NCBI GenBank assembly: GCA_019429325.1
Contig: JAHYJA010000010.1
Location: 1 to 39,613, forward strand
Direction: 5' to 3'
DNA from: Bacteroidales bacterium
GTDB lineage: Bacteria > Bacteroidota > Bacteroidia > Bacteroidales > VadinHA17
Length of the DNA stretch: 39,613 nt
Part shown: one piece after another, positions 8,574-17,144 of the stretch
Layout: each line of letters opens with the position of its first letter
How positions within the stretch are numbered: the first letter of the stretch is position 1
The notes under the pieces: generated by a model
The model's database searches: none
Told to the model about the DNA's origin: nothing
What the model saw: the letters and a program-made list of their open reading frames with translations, nothing else
Made by a program: the position numbers and the translations under genes

Positions 8574-10679
8574 ATGGTTCAGAAGGTGATAACATGGGTA
8601 AAGACCAGAAAATATATTCTTCACCTGATCTTTTTTCTGGCAAGTATTGCTGTTGTGGTTCTGATCTCTCCACGCGAAGGCAAGTTCAGGTACGAATTTC
8701 AAAAAGGCCGGCCCTGGCTGAACACTCCCCTGATAGCTCCCTGGGATTTCCCTGTTCTGAAACCCGAGAGTGTTGTAGCAAGGGAACAGGACAGTATAAT
8801 CAGCAATTTCGCACCCTATTTCAGGTTCGACGGTGAAGCAGAGGCAAGAGAGCTTCAGGAATTTGAAAAATATCTGAGTCAGCTTGCACCTCTTACGGAG
8901 TCAGACAAGCCGTCTTTTTCTGCGCGGATTTTAAGCAACATAAGGAGAGACCTCGCAGAAATACTCAGGAATATTTACGAAAGAGGGATAATCGAGGGAA
9001 TGGATATTGCCGGCTCTCCTGATTTAAGGAAGGGTGTGATCACAGTTGTAAAGGGGAGGATCGCCGAGCAGTGGCAGGTGGCTGGCGTCCTGAGTCAGAA
9101 GGATGCATATCAGCTCGCAAGCAGCATGAAGGATGAACTTGAAAAAAGCCTGCTGGAATCCAAAGAGAAAGATGCATCAGCATTTGTGGAATCGGTAGCC
9201 TTTTACAACTTCATCAAGCCTAACCTTATCTACGATGCTGTAACCTCAGCGGCAGTTAAAGAAAGGTTGATCAGGGAGATAAGTCTCAGCAGGGGACTGA
9301 TCCAGAAAGGAGAACTGATAATTACAAGCGGTGAAATTGTAGGTGACGAGAAATTCCTGATCCTCGAATCGCTTAAAAAAGAATACGAAAAAAGGCTTGG
9401 GCAGTACGACAGATGGTTCGTTCTTTTTGGGAGACTGATGATTGTGGCTTCATGTTATCTCGTACTTTATCTCTTTATGTATAATTTCAGGTTTGAGGTT
9501 CTCAATTCCACCATTAAAACATTTTTCATAATTCTGATCATTCTGCTTTTTTTCGTAATCACAAGGCTTGTGACCTATATGCCGAATGATGCTGTCTTCC
9601 TGATTCCATTCGCAATTATACCGATCGTTATCAGGACTTTCTACGATTCACGCTTAGCCCTTTTTATCCATCTGGTAGCGATAATGCTTGCCGGATTTAT
9701 CGTTCCTAATGCCTTTGAATTTGTCTTCATGAATTTCATCGCCGGAGTAGTGGCAATCTTCTCCCTGACAACTCTGTACAGACGCTCCAAACTCTTTTTC
9801 ACTGCTTTAATGGTTTTTCTTGCCTATTCGGTAGTCTATTTCGGAATCGGCATCCTGCAGGAGGGAAGTATAGCTAATATGAACTGGAAGAATTACATGT
9901 GGTTTGCGGGGAATGGCATGCTGCTCATGCTCAGTTATCCTCTGATCTTTATTTTTGAAAAGACTTTCAGATTTCTTTCGGATGCAACACTTTTTGAATT
10001 ATCGGATACAAACCAGCCTTTGCTGAGAAGGCTCGCGGAAGAGGCACCCGGATCATTTCAACACTCCCTTCAGGTCGCCAACCTTGCAGAGGAGGCAGCC
10101 AGGGAGATAGGAGCCAATCATTTGCTTGTACGCACGGGAGCTCTTTACCACGATATCGGGAAAATAAATTCCGCAGAATATTTTATCGAAAATCAGGTGG
10201 AGGGATTCAGTCCCCATGACATGCTCGATCCGATAACAAGTTCAAAATACATAATAAACCATGTCGCAAAGGGTGTTGAAATGGCAAAGAAATATAAGCT
10301 TCCTTCACCCATAACAGATTTTATCCAGACGCATCACGGAACAACTGTGGCCTACTTCTTTTACAAGAAATATCTCGATCTGAATCCAAGAAGCAGTAAC
10401 ATGGAAAAAGAGTTTGCCTATCCGGGGCCTAAACCATTTTCAAGAGAGACAGCGATTGTGATGATGGCTGACGCGGCTGAAGCTTCTTCACGGACGCTGG
10501 CAAGCTATTCCGACGAGAACATTAATGAACTTGTTGAGAGGATCATCTATCTTCAGGAGCAGGACGGGCAATTTTCCGATACTCCGCTGACATATAAGGA
10601 CATTTCGAATATAAAGGCTGTATTCTTTAAGAGACTTTCAAATATTTACCATGCCAGGATAGCATACCCGGCACGTTGA
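8574..10679 (+). CDS. 7TM-HD (PgpH-like) membrane phosphodiesterase, likely c-di-AMP specific
   Basis: A 701-residue membrane protein with the PgpH architecture. An N-terminal membrane segment (residues 13-33, ILHLIFFLASIAVVVLI) is followed by an extracytoplasmic domain of about 240 residues, then a block of about seven membrane segments (from roughly residue 280 to 470), then a cytoplasmic HD domain. Metal-binding HD residues are visible: H in GSFQHSLQVANLAEE, H526-D527 in ALYHDIGKI, the histidines of IQTHHGTTVAYFF, and D of MMADAAEASS. PgpH proteins of Listeria and relatives hydrolyse c-di-AMP; in Bacteroidota this is the expected substrate but is inferred. Convergent with the LolA-like gene, with 11 bases between them. 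Confidence 0.88.
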   Translation: MVQKVITWVKTRKYILHLIFFLASIAVVVLISPREGKFRYEFQKGRPWLNTPLIAPWDFPVLKPESVVAREQDSIISNFAPYFRFDGEAEARELQEFEKYLSQLAPLTESDKPSFSARILSNIRRDLAEILRNIYERGIIEGMDIAGSPDLRKGVITVVKGRIAEQWQVAGVLSQKDAYQLASSMKDELEKSLLESKEKDASAFVESVAFYNFIKPNLIYDAVTSAAVKERLIREISLSRGLIQKGELIITSGEIVGDEKFLILESLKKEYEKRLGQYDRWFVLFGRLMIVASCYLVLYLFMYNFRFEVLNSTIKTFFIILIILLFFVITRLVTYMPNDAVFLIPFAIIPIVIRTFYDSRLALFIHLVAIMLAGFIVPNAFEFVFMNFIAGVVAIFSLTTLYRRSKLFFTALMVFLAYSVVYFGIGILQEGSIANMNWKNYMWFAGNGMLLMLSYPLIFIFEKTFRFLSDATLFELSDTNQPLLRRLAEEAPGSFQHSLQVANLAEEAAREIGANHLLVRTGALYHDIGKINSAEYFIENQVEGFSPHDMLDPITSSKYIINHVAKGVEMAKKYKLPSPITDFIQTHHGTTVAYFFYKKYLDLNPRSSNMEKEFAYPGPKPFSRETAIVMMADAAEASSRTLASYSDENINELVERIIYLQEQDGQFSDTPLTYKDISNIKAVFFKRLSNIYHARIAYPAR

Positions 10680-10690
10680 CATTCTGCCGG

Positions 10691-11326
10691 TCAGCGCATA
10701 TCTACGATTTCAATACCCTTGTATTTGCCAGGCTGGAATGTGAAGAGCGACGGATCAGGTTTCTGCTTCAGATCATAATCCGTTACCAGAAGGGTGATGG
10801 TCAGTCCGTTCTTGTTTTTGTACTCTATTGCCCTGATATTCAACGATGGCTTCCCTATGGTCAGCCTGATCCGGATAAGGTCGCTCTTTAGGTCTTCCGG
10901 ATAGAGGTCGATTATGTAACGGTCAGAGGTATCTTCAACCAGCCTGTTCTTATAGCCTTTTTTATACATGGTGAAGATGGATGACGGCCGGCTCATGAAA
11001 GAGTCATCGTTCCTGTCAGGTTTCGTAATGGTCACCTCATTTTCTGCCGGAAGGTAGTTCCACGATGTTTCGCCGTTGAACCATATCATATTGTCAATCA
11101 GGTCGAGCCTGTATTTGTCCTTGCTTAATACGATCGAACCAGGGATGGTATCGGTGATGCCCTCGAGCTGATCTGTTGTAACAGCATTGAATTTCATCGA
11201 AACGGAGGGGGCTGAAAGGGCTGTTGCAGAGAACCTGTCAAGTATCCTGATAGCTTCAGGATCACTCTGAGTCCTTGCTAATTGCGGGACCATAAGAATG
11301 ACAGAAAACAGGAGTATTCTTTTCAT
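10691..11326 (-). CDS. LolA-like outer-membrane lipoprotein carrier protein
   Basis: A 211-residue secreted protein with a signal peptide (MKRILLFSVILMVPQLARTQ) and a LolA-like beta-rich body: opening helix EAIRILDRFSATALSAPSVSMKF, then strand pairs such as GSIVLSKDKYRLDLIDNMIWFNGETSWNY, ending with SLFTFQPGKYKGIEIVD. LolA carries lipoproteins through the periplasm to the outer membrane. It is 12 bases downstream of ftsK, an arrangement also found in other Bacteroidota, so the two are probably one transcript. The fold call is good, but cargo handling is inferred because LolA relatives vary greatly in sequence. Confidence 0.8.
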   Translation of the reverse strand: MKRILLFSVILMVPQLARTQSDPEAIRILDRFSATALSAPSVSMKFNAVTTDQLEGITDTIPGSIVLSKDKYRLDLIDNMIWFNGETSWNYLPAENEVTITKPDRNDDSFMSRPSSIFTMYKKGYKNRLVEDTSDRYIIDLYPEDLKSDLIRIRLTIGKPSLNIRAIEYKNKNGLTITLLVTDYDLKQKPDPSLFTFQPGKYKGIEIVDMR

Positions 11327-11338
11327 CGTGTCTTTCCT

Positions 11339-13765
11339 TTACTCAAGCTGCTTCAAAATCTGTTCCAAAGCTATAAGGTCCATGCACAGGACATCCCTGG
11401 CCTTGCTACCCTCAAAGGGACCGACTATGTTAGCCGCCTCAAGCTGATCTATTATGCGTCCTGCCCTGTTATACCCTATCGAGAGCTTCCTCTGGATCAG
11501 GGAGGTAGAGCCCTGCTGATGCTGAACGACCAGCCTGGCGGCATCATCAAACATCGGATCTCTCTTTCTGAGGTCAATATCCACGGCCCCGGCATCACTA
11601 TCGTCGATAAACTCAGGAAGATGCATTGCATCGGCATATCCCTGCTGTGCCCCGATATACTCTGTCAGTTCCTCAATCTCGGGAGTGTCGATAAAAGCAC
11701 ACTGGACCCGTACAGGTTCACTGCCTGAGGAAACCAGCATATCACCCCTGCCAACAAGACGATCAGCTCCCGTGGCATCGAGTATAGTTCTGGAATCGAT
11801 GGAGGAGAATACCCTGAAAGCTATCCTTGTGGGAAAGTTGGCCTTGATGAAACCTGTAATGATATTGGTTGATGGCCTCTGGGTAGAAATAATAAGATGA
11901 ATACCGATAGCTCTTGCAAGCTGAGCCAGCCTGCCGATAGGACCTTCAATCTCTCTTCCGGCGGTCATGATCAGGTCAGCAAACTCATCAATGATCAGGA
12001 CAATGTAGGGCATATATCTGTGACCCTTTTCCGGGTTAAGCTTGCGCGAGATGAATTTCTCATTATACTCCCTTATATTACGTGACTGGGCTCCCTTCAT
12101 CAGCTCCAGCCTGTTATCCATCTCTATGCAGAGGGAGTTGAGGGTGTTTATCACCTTCTGGGTGTCAGTGATTATGGCATCCTCCTCTCCGGGCAGCTTT
12201 GCCAGGAAATGACGCTCGATTTTTGTATAGAGAGGCAGTTCCACTCTTTTCGGATCGATAAGGACAAACTTGATCTCAGCAGGATGCTTCTTGTAAAGAA
12301 TAGATGTTATCACCGCATTGATCCCGACAGATTTCCCCTGTCCTGTTGCCCCTGCCACAAGAAGATGAGGCATTTTCGTAAGATCCACTATATACGGATC
12401 GTTGGTGATAGTCCGCCCCAGAGCCAGGGCTATCTCAAACTTATTTTCCTGGAATGCCTTGGAGGTGATAAGAGATTTCATGGAAACCACCTCAGGCCTC
12501 TTATTGGGCACCTCGATACCCACTGTTCCCCTTCCCGGGATAGGCGCAATGATCCTTATACCCAAGGCTGAGAGATTAAGGGCTATATCGTTCTCGAGCG
12601 ACTTGATCCGGGCAAGTCTTACACCCCTTTCAGGAACAATCTCATATAAGGTGACTGTTGGTCCGACGGTTGCTGAAATATGTCTGATGCTGATCTTATG
12701 ATCGCCCAGGGTTTTTATTATATTCTCCTTGTTATCAAATACTTCGGTATTGTCAAATGCGCTTTCGGATTTATGATCCTTCAGGATGGAAACCGGTGGG
12801 AACTTGTAATGAGACAGATCCAGGCGAGGATCATAGTTTTCCATTATCCTGTCAACTTCGTGATCTGACAGAAGATCTTCTGCCTCAGGCTTCAGGATGT
12901 TAATGGGAATATCACTGGTCTTTTTTGCTGCAATATCAGTGTCAAAATCATGTATTATCGAGCCGTCGTGAAGAAGAACGGTCTTATCTTCATCTTCATC
13001 TTCACTGCCGGATTTTCCTGTCCTGTTCCTGACAATAAACTTAAGATCACTCCCTTCCCCCGGTGTGGCAGGGGATTCTTCCATCCCTGCCATAACCGGA
13101 TCTGCCGCTATATTAACCCCTTCAAGCCCGGCCATGTTTCTCTTTAAAAACGATGGTATTACCTTAATGAAAATATCCGGTCTGATGTTAAGCGAAAAAA
13201 TCAGGTAAACAAATGTTATCAGGGTGATAAGAATGCCGGTTCCTATCTTCCCCATAAAGGCATTGAGCCACCTTGTTACCTCATATCCCTGTGCTCCGCC
13301 GGGACCACTTTCAAGATATCCTCCTGCCTTGCCGAAAATAAAACCCAGGATAAGTGACAGAATTATGGTTGCGAATGTGAGCCTGGTTATGAGCTTCCAT
13401 AAACCGAGCCTGGGGAAATCAAGAAGATACAATCCGGCGGCACCGATAATCAGGGGGATAAAGAAAGCTCCGAAGCCAAATCCGTTTCTTATTATCATGT
13501 AGGCAAGCCAGTATCCGCTTTTTCCTGCCCAGTTTCTTACCTGTACTTCAGGCCCCGAAAAGATCTCCGAGATGGGAAAACTTGCATCCGTCCTCCACCA
13601 GAACATAAATCCAAGACAGGCAAGAAGAAGGTACATCGCAAACCCTGTAAGGAGTATTCCAATAACAAATTTCAGCCTTTCGTCACTGAAGAAATTTTTA
13701 CTTTTCTCACGACCCTTTGTCGTTTTTTTGCCTTTTTCTTCCTTCACTTTTTGATCTTTAAACAA
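11339..13765 (-). CDS. ftsK: DNA translocase FtsK
   Basis: Pumps DNA at the division septum and helps resolve chromosome dimers. The 808-residue chain has a basic N-terminus, four membrane segments within about the first 200 residues (for example FVIGILLTGFAMYLLLACLGFMFWW), a linker, then the alpha-beta motor: Walker A in LLVAGATGQGKSVG, Walker B in YIVLIIDEFADLIM, and LIISTQRPSTNIITG. The C-terminal gamma winged-helix domain that reads KOPS is present (from about residue 735, QGSTSLIQRKLSIGYNRAGRIIDQLE). The frame opens at TTG, with an in-frame stop six bases upstream of it and no ATG nearby, so TTG at 13765 or GTG at 13747 must be the start. The lolA-like gene follows. Confidence 0.95.
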   Translation of the reverse strand: MFKDQKVKEEKGKKTTKGREKSKNFFSDERLKFVIGILLTGFAMYLLLACLGFMFWWRTDASFPISEIFSGPEVQVRNWAGKSGYWLAYMIIRNGFGFGAFFIPLIIGAAGLYLLDFPRLGLWKLITRLTFATIILSLILGFIFGKAGGYLESGPGGAQGYEVTRWLNAFMGKIGTGILITLITFVYLIFSLNIRPDIFIKVIPSFLKRNMAGLEGVNIAADPVMAGMEESPATPGEGSDLKFIVRNRTGKSGSEDEDEDKTVLLHDGSIIHDFDTDIAAKKTSDIPINILKPEAEDLLSDHEVDRIMENYDPRLDLSHYKFPPVSILKDHKSESAFDNTEVFDNKENIIKTLGDHKISIRHISATVGPTVTLYEIVPERGVRLARIKSLENDIALNLSALGIRIIAPIPGRGTVGIEVPNKRPEVVSMKSLITSKAFQENKFEIALALGRTITNDPYIVDLTKMPHLLVAGATGQGKSVGINAVITSILYKKHPAEIKFVLIDPKRVELPLYTKIERHFLAKLPGEEDAIITDTQKVINTLNSLCIEMDNRLELMKGAQSRNIREYNEKFISRKLNPEKGHRYMPYIVLIIDEFADLIMTAGREIEGPIGRLAQLARAIGIHLIISTQRPSTNIITGFIKANFPTRIAFRVFSSIDSRTILDATGADRLVGRGDMLVSSGSEPVRVQCAFIDTPEIEELTEYIGAQQGYADAMHLPEFIDDSDAGAVDIDLRKRDPMFDDAARLVVQHQQGSTSLIQRKLSIGYNRAGRIIDQLEAANIVGPFEGSKARDVLCMDLIALEQILKQLE

Positions 13766-13816
13766 GCTTTAAGCAGTTATTTATCAATTCTGCTGTTGTA
13801 TTTTTCTTAAGCAACG

Positions 13817-13824
13817 CAAAGGTA
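13817..13824 (-). promoter_or_regulatory. -7 element for ftsK
   Basis: On the minus strand this reads TACCTTTG, a perfect TAnnTTTG. It is about 50 bases before the TTG start of ftsK. No clear -33 TTG is seen at 17-23 bases. Confidence 0.4.
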
Positions 13825-13907
13825 ACAATTTTGAATTTAACTAATGTGGGGAGGGTGAATTTTGCAGCCTGAATTATTCAGGGAGACAGATCTTTATCTG
13901 CCGTTAT

Positions 13908-14594
13908 TTAAAGATTTATCATTTTGATGATAAACTTGTTTATATCTTCTTTTGACACCCTCTTGAATTTTTCCCTTCTTTCGAACATCCTGTCGGAGAT
14001 CTCTTTTTTGTAGACCGTCTCAGCAGTAAAATGAAGTTCCGAACCACCCATAATGAAGAGAAAACTCATCAGCACACCATCTATTTCGTGATATGGATTT
14101 GTAATATTGGGATTTTTAATATCAATTTCATCTGTATACCATATACTGAATTTCTTATTTCTGTCCTGCGGGAATGTTATTTCAGCATTCTTGCAGTTGA
14201 AACCGCAGATCACGGCTGTTTTAGAGGTCTTCTGGATCTCCATTCCCGTCATTGCCTCAAAACCCGGCTGAATCTCATCACGCTCGGAATCATAATAATA
14301 GCGAATGGTAAAAAGGCTTATGTAAGTGTCGTAGATGTCTTTTCCGGGATTGGCAAGATTCATAACGCCGGAATTGCCGATCGGCGACAACATTTCATAG
14401 AGTATCTTGTCCTTTTTGAATGATACGATCAGATTCTTTGGTCTGAACTCTTCCGGGAGAGGGCCGAATTTACCAACGTATTCGATAGTATAATGGATCT
14501 CGCCCTGACTGATATTTTTTCCTCCCCTTTCTTTACAGGAGTAGCTGGCTATTGCTAAAACAACCAAAATCAATAACCCGTATCTGAATCTCAC
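13908..14594 (-). CDS. Putative lipoprotein, DUF4412/GLPGLI-like
   Basis: A 228-residue protein of unknown role. The N-terminus is a lipoprotein signal: a hydrophobic run (YGLLILVVLAIASYSC) ending at a cysteine near residue 20 with small residues before it, so it should be lipid-anchored in the periplasm or outer membrane. The body is mostly beta-strand-like, with the segment GEIHYTIEYVGKFGPLPEEF, then KISIRYYYDSERDE-like strands, and a short C-terminal basic helix. The pattern (measured property of protein aggregate, repeated beta strands, internal methionines) resembles DUF4412 or GLPGLI proteins, but I cannot confirm the family. It is alone, with ftsK on one side and arcC divergent on the other. 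A near-promoter TACATTTA lies upstream. Confidence 0.6.
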   Translation of the reverse strand: MRFRYGLLILVVLAIASYSCKERGGKNISQGEIHYTIEYVGKFGPLPEEFRPKNLIVSFKKDKILYEMLSPIGNSGVMNLANPGKDIYDTYISLFTIRYYYDSERDEIQPGFEAMTGMEIQKTSKTAVICGFNCKNAEITFPQDRNKKFSIWYTDEIDIKNPNITNPYHEIDGVLMSFLFIMGGSELHFTAETVYKKEISDRMFERREKFKRVSKEDINKFIIKMINL

Positions 14595-14748
14595 GAATAG
14601 CTTAATTTTTGAATTTTGTAAATGTAACGTTTTTTTTCTCTTGACCTTTCTTTCGTCTGTTATTTAAAGTAAAATCCTGCATTGGGATCAGTCATTTTAA
14701 GCATATTTACTCCTTGCCGGAAGCCAGTCGGAGGTCAGGAAATTTTGG

Positions 14749-14756
14749 TAAATTTG
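14749..14756 (+). promoter_or_regulatory. -7 element for arcC
   Basis: TAAATTTG is a perfect TAnnTTTG match, 63 bases before the ATG. No TTG lies at the right distance upstream. The 225-base gap 14595-14819 otherwise holds only AT-rich sequence and a short degenerate CCGGAAG-like stretch near 14717-14738. Confidence 0.4.
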
Positions 14757-14819
14757 TGATTTGCATTTTCCTATCAGACAGAACAGATATTCTGGTAAAA
14801 TATTTTATAAGAGGTATTT

Positions 14820-15779
14820 ATGAGCAAAAAACTTGCAGTGCTTGCCCTGGGAGGCAACGCCCTGCTGAGAGACAACCAGATCGGGACCATCGATGAACAG
14901 GAGCATAACACTTCCGAGACGCTTGAAAACCTTATCTTTCTTCTTAGGGAAGGTTACGACCTTGTAATCACACATGGAAACGGACCTCAGATAGGCAACA
15001 TTCTCATGCGCAATGATGCAGGTGAGCATATGTACGGTATTGCCCAGATGCCTGTTGATATCTGCGTTGCAGATTCACAGGGCGGCATCGGATATATGAT
15101 CGACAGGATGTTCAGAAATATTCTCAACAAACATGGCATTCAGAAAAATGTTATATGCTTTGTCAATGAGGTCATCGTTGATATCAGGGATAAGGCTTTC
15201 AACGATCCCCAGAAGCGGATCGGGAAGATCTATACAAGAGAGGAGGCTGATGAACTTGCGAGAAAGAAGGACTGGATCTTTAAAGAAGAGGTGAAGGCTC
15301 AGGAGGGGTTCAGGCGTGTTGTCCCCTCCCCGGCGCCTATTGGAGTTATGAACCATGAGATCATAGGTGATCTTGCCAGAAAGGGAAACATTGTGATTGC
15401 TGCCGGTGGAGGAGGGGTTCCTGTATATATCGACGAAAAAAATGATGTCAGGCCGGCTGAAGCAGTCATAGACAAAGACCTTGCGTCTTCTCTTCTCGCC
15501 ACCCTTATTGGCGCTGATGAGTTTTACATACTCACGGATGTGCCATATATCTATGTGAACTACAAAAAGCCGGACCAGGAGATCAGGGAGTTCCTGAATT
15601 ATGCAGATACTGTCAGATTACTGAATGAAGGACATTTTGCGAAAGGCAGCATGGAACCCAAGATCATTGCCTGCCTGAACTTTATAAGAGAGGGGGGGAA
15701 GATGAGCGTAATAACTGAAGCATTCAAGCTGGCAGACAAGAAATACGGCTCGAAGATCACGATGGAGTATGAGGAGTAA
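14820..15779 (+). CDS. arcC: Carbamate kinase
   Basis: Makes ATP and carbamate (which falls apart to CO2 and ammonia) from carbamoyl phosphate and ADP; the last step of the arginine deiminase route, in the cytoplasm. The protein is 319 residues, normal for ArcC. Family motifs are LALGGNALL at residues 8-16, VITHGNGPQIGN, the AAGGGGVPVY loop, and the nucleotide-binding stretch AVIDKDLASSLLATLIGAD. Start is ATG after AAGAGGTATTT, a purine-rich leader. The next gene, ornithine carbamoyltransferase, supplies its substrate, although 300 bases of repeats lie between them. Neither arginine deiminase nor an arginine/ornithine exchanger is in the window. Confidence 0.95.
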   Translation: MSKKLAVLALGGNALLRDNQIGTIDEQEHNTSETLENLIFLLREGYDLVITHGNGPQIGNILMRNDAGEHMYGIAQMPVDICVADSQGGIGYMIDRMFRNILNKHGIQKNVICFVNEVIVDIRDKAFNDPQKRIGKIYTREEADELARKKDWIFKEEVKAQEGFRRVVPSPAPIGVMNHEIIGDLARKGNIVIAAGGGGVPVYIDEKNDVRPAEAVIDKDLASSLLATLIGADEFYILTDVPYIYVNYKKPDQEIREFLNYADTVRLLNEGHFAKGSMEPKIIACLNFIREGGKMSVITEAFKLADKKYGSKITMEYEE

Positions 15780-15790
15780 GCCCGGAGGAA

Positions 15791-15822
15791 AGAGGGGGAG
15801 AAGGGGAGAGGGGGAGAAGGGG
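15791..15822 (+). repeat. Purine-only 16-base direct repeat with G-quadruplex potential
   Basis: Two perfect copies of AGAGGGGGAGAAGGGG stand head to tail, 12 bases after the arcC stop. The plus strand therefore carries four G runs (15794-98, 15803-06, 15810-14, 15819-22) separated by loops of only three or four bases, which fits the standard intramolecular G-quadruplex pattern. It would be in the arcC mRNA 3' region. Confidence 0.7.
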
Positions 15823-15851
15823 AGCACCGCAGAGATCGGGGCTGGGATCAG

Positions 15852-15950
15852 GTCGTGCAGGTCGTGCAGGTCGTGCAGGTCGTGCAGGTCATGCAGGTCG
15901 TGCAGGTCATGCAGGTCGTGCAGGTCGTGCAGGTCGTGCAGGTCATGCAA
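15852..15950 (+). repeat. Tandem 9-base repeat array, 11 units
   Basis: Eleven consecutive copies of GTCGTGCAG; units 5, 7 and 11 have GTCATGCAG-type changes, and the last ends in A. Because 9 is a multiple of 3, the array is open in several frames and would encode RSC or HDL tripeptides, but it lies between genes and has no start or context, so it is not a coding region. It is the middle part of the repeat island between arcC and the carbamoyltransferase gene. Confidence 0.95.
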
Positions 15951-15969
15951 GCCTATAGACTTTTCTTAC

Positions 15970-16011
15970 TTCCGTCTCCGGTCTCCGGTCTTCCGTCTCC
16001 GGTCTTCGGTC
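15970..16011 (+). repeat. Degenerate 7-base tandem repeat, six units
   Basis: Six heptamers in a row: TTCCGTC, TCCGGTC, TCCGGTC, TTCCGTC, TCCGGTC, TTCGGTC. It ends 29 bases before the promoter element of the carbamoyltransferase gene. It is the third repeat type in the same 300-base gap. Confidence 0.85.
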
Positions 16012-16039
16012 TATTCTGTTATTTTCCGAATTAATTCAT

Positions 16040-16047
16040 TATTTTTG
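16040..16047 (+). promoter_or_regulatory. -7 element for the ornithine carbamoyltransferase gene
   Basis: TATTTTTG is a perfect TAnnTTTG, 32 bases before the ATG at 16079. The TTCTG at 16014-16018, 21 bases upstream, is a weak -33 candidate. It suggests that this gene has its own promoter, not just readthrough from arcC. Confidence 0.45.
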
Positions 16048-16078
16048 TCCCTTCAAATCATCAAATAATTCTGCTAAC

Positions 16079-17083
16079 ATGTCATTCAATCTCCGGAACA
16101 GAAATTTTCTCAAACTGCTGGATTTTACGCCGGAAGAAATAAACTATCTTCTCGGCCTTGCCGCAGATCTCAAGCGAGCCAAATATAATGGCACCGAAAA
16201 ACAACAGCTGAAAGGAAAGAACATCGCGCTGATTTTTGAGAAGGCCTCCACAAGGACACGCTGTGCTTTTGAAGTTGCCGCTTTTGATCAGGGCGCGAAC
16301 GTCTCATATATTGGTCCCACCGGTTCCCAGATCGGGCAAAAGGAATCAATGAAGGATACAGCCAGGGTATTGGGCCGTATGTATGACGGTATTGAATACC
16401 GCGGATTCGGACAGGAGATCGTTGAGGAACTGGGCCGGTATGCCGGGGTGCCGGTCTGGAACGGCCTTACGAACGAGTTTCATCCGACACAGATTCTCGC
16501 TGATCTGATGACCATGCTCGAACATTCTGACAAGCCTCTTAATGAGATATCTTTCTGCTATCTCGGCGATGCACGCTATAATATGGGTAACTCGCTGATG
16601 GTGGGCGCCGCAAAAACGGGCATGGATTTCAGGGCCGCCGCACCCGCCGAATTCCAGCCGGCAAAAGAACTGATTGATATATGCCTGGCCATTGCAGGGG
16701 AAACCGGAGCCATGATCACTGTGACCGATAATGTTGATGAAGCAGTGCGGGGTGTCGATTTTCTGTATACTGACGTCTGGGTTTCAATGGGAGAAGCGGA
16801 TTCAGTGTGGGAGGAACGGATCAAGCTTCTTAAGCCTTACCAGGTCAATAATGAGATAATTGAAAAAACAGGTAATCCGAAAGTCAAATTTCTCCATTGC
16901 CTGCCGGGTTTCCATAACAGGGAAACCAAAATGGGAGAGGATATCTACAGGAGATTTGGTCTTGATGGTATGGAAGTCACCGAGGATGTGTTTGAATCAG
17001 AACGTTCCATCGTGTTTGATGAGGCTGAAAACAGGCTTCATACAATCAAAGCCGTGATGGTCGCAACCCTCGGAAATCCCTGA
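16079..17083 (+). CDS. argF: Ornithine carbamoyltransferase (probably catabolic)
   Basis: Interconverts citrulline plus phosphate with ornithine plus carbamoyl phosphate. The 334-residue protein has all expected motifs: the carbamoyl-phosphate loop S57-TRTR, HPTQ at 135-138, the ornithine-binding SMG loop at 236-238, and HCLP at 273-276. The SMG loop and the HCLPGFH ending point to ornithine rather than putrescine. Position 277 is glycine where many relatives have alanine. Since many Bacteroidota make arginine through an acetyl- or succinyl-ornithine transcarbamylase, an ornithine-type enzyme beside carbamate kinase is more likely to break down citrulline for ATP; that is inference. It ends just before a heptamer array. 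Confidence 0.93.
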   Translation: MSFNLRNRNFLKLLDFTPEEINYLLGLAADLKRAKYNGTEKQQLKGKNIALIFEKASTRTRCAFEVAAFDQGANVSYIGPTGSQIGQKESMKDTARVLGRMYDGIEYRGFGQEIVEELGRYAGVPVWNGLTNEFHPTQILADLMTMLEHSDKPLNEISFCYLGDARYNMGNSLMVGAAKTGMDFRAAAPAEFQPAKELIDICLAIAGETGAMITVTDNVDEAVRGVDFLYTDVWVSMGEADSVWEERIKLLKPYQVNNEIIEKTGNPKVKFLHCLPGFHNRETKMGEDIYRRFGLDGMEVTEDVFESERSIVFDEAENRLHTIKAVMVATLGNP

Positions 17084-17102
17084 TCCACACTCCTCGTTAA
17101 TA

Positions 17103-17144
17103 CTCTACGATCTACGCTTTACGCTCTACGCTCTACGCTCTACG
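17103..17144 (+). repeat. Tandem 7-base repeat, six units
   Basis: Six heptamers: CTCTACG, ATCTACG, CTTTACG, then CTCTACG three times. The array occupies most of the 61-base convergent gap and stops exactly at the last base of the DUF456 stop codon (minus strand). No hairpin terminator is seen here. Confidence 0.9.

Noticed and set aside
14717-14738. Degenerate heptamer array (CCGGAAG-like) before arcC
   Set aside because: Only about three imperfect units; cannot be told from chance.
15852-15950. CRISPR array
   Set aside because: Units of 9 bases follow one another with no spacers, and no cas gene is in the window.
15618-16068. Open frames on both strands giving HDL or RSC repeats
   Set aside because: They are side effects of a tandem repeat whose 9-base unit is a multiple of three; no start, family or context supports coding.
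16079-17083. Putrescine carbamoyltransferase instead of ornithine carbamoyltransferase
   Set aside because: The SMG loop at 236-238 and HCLPGFH are of the ornithine type; the putrescine enzyme has a different loop (YGLYE-like) and HCLPATR.
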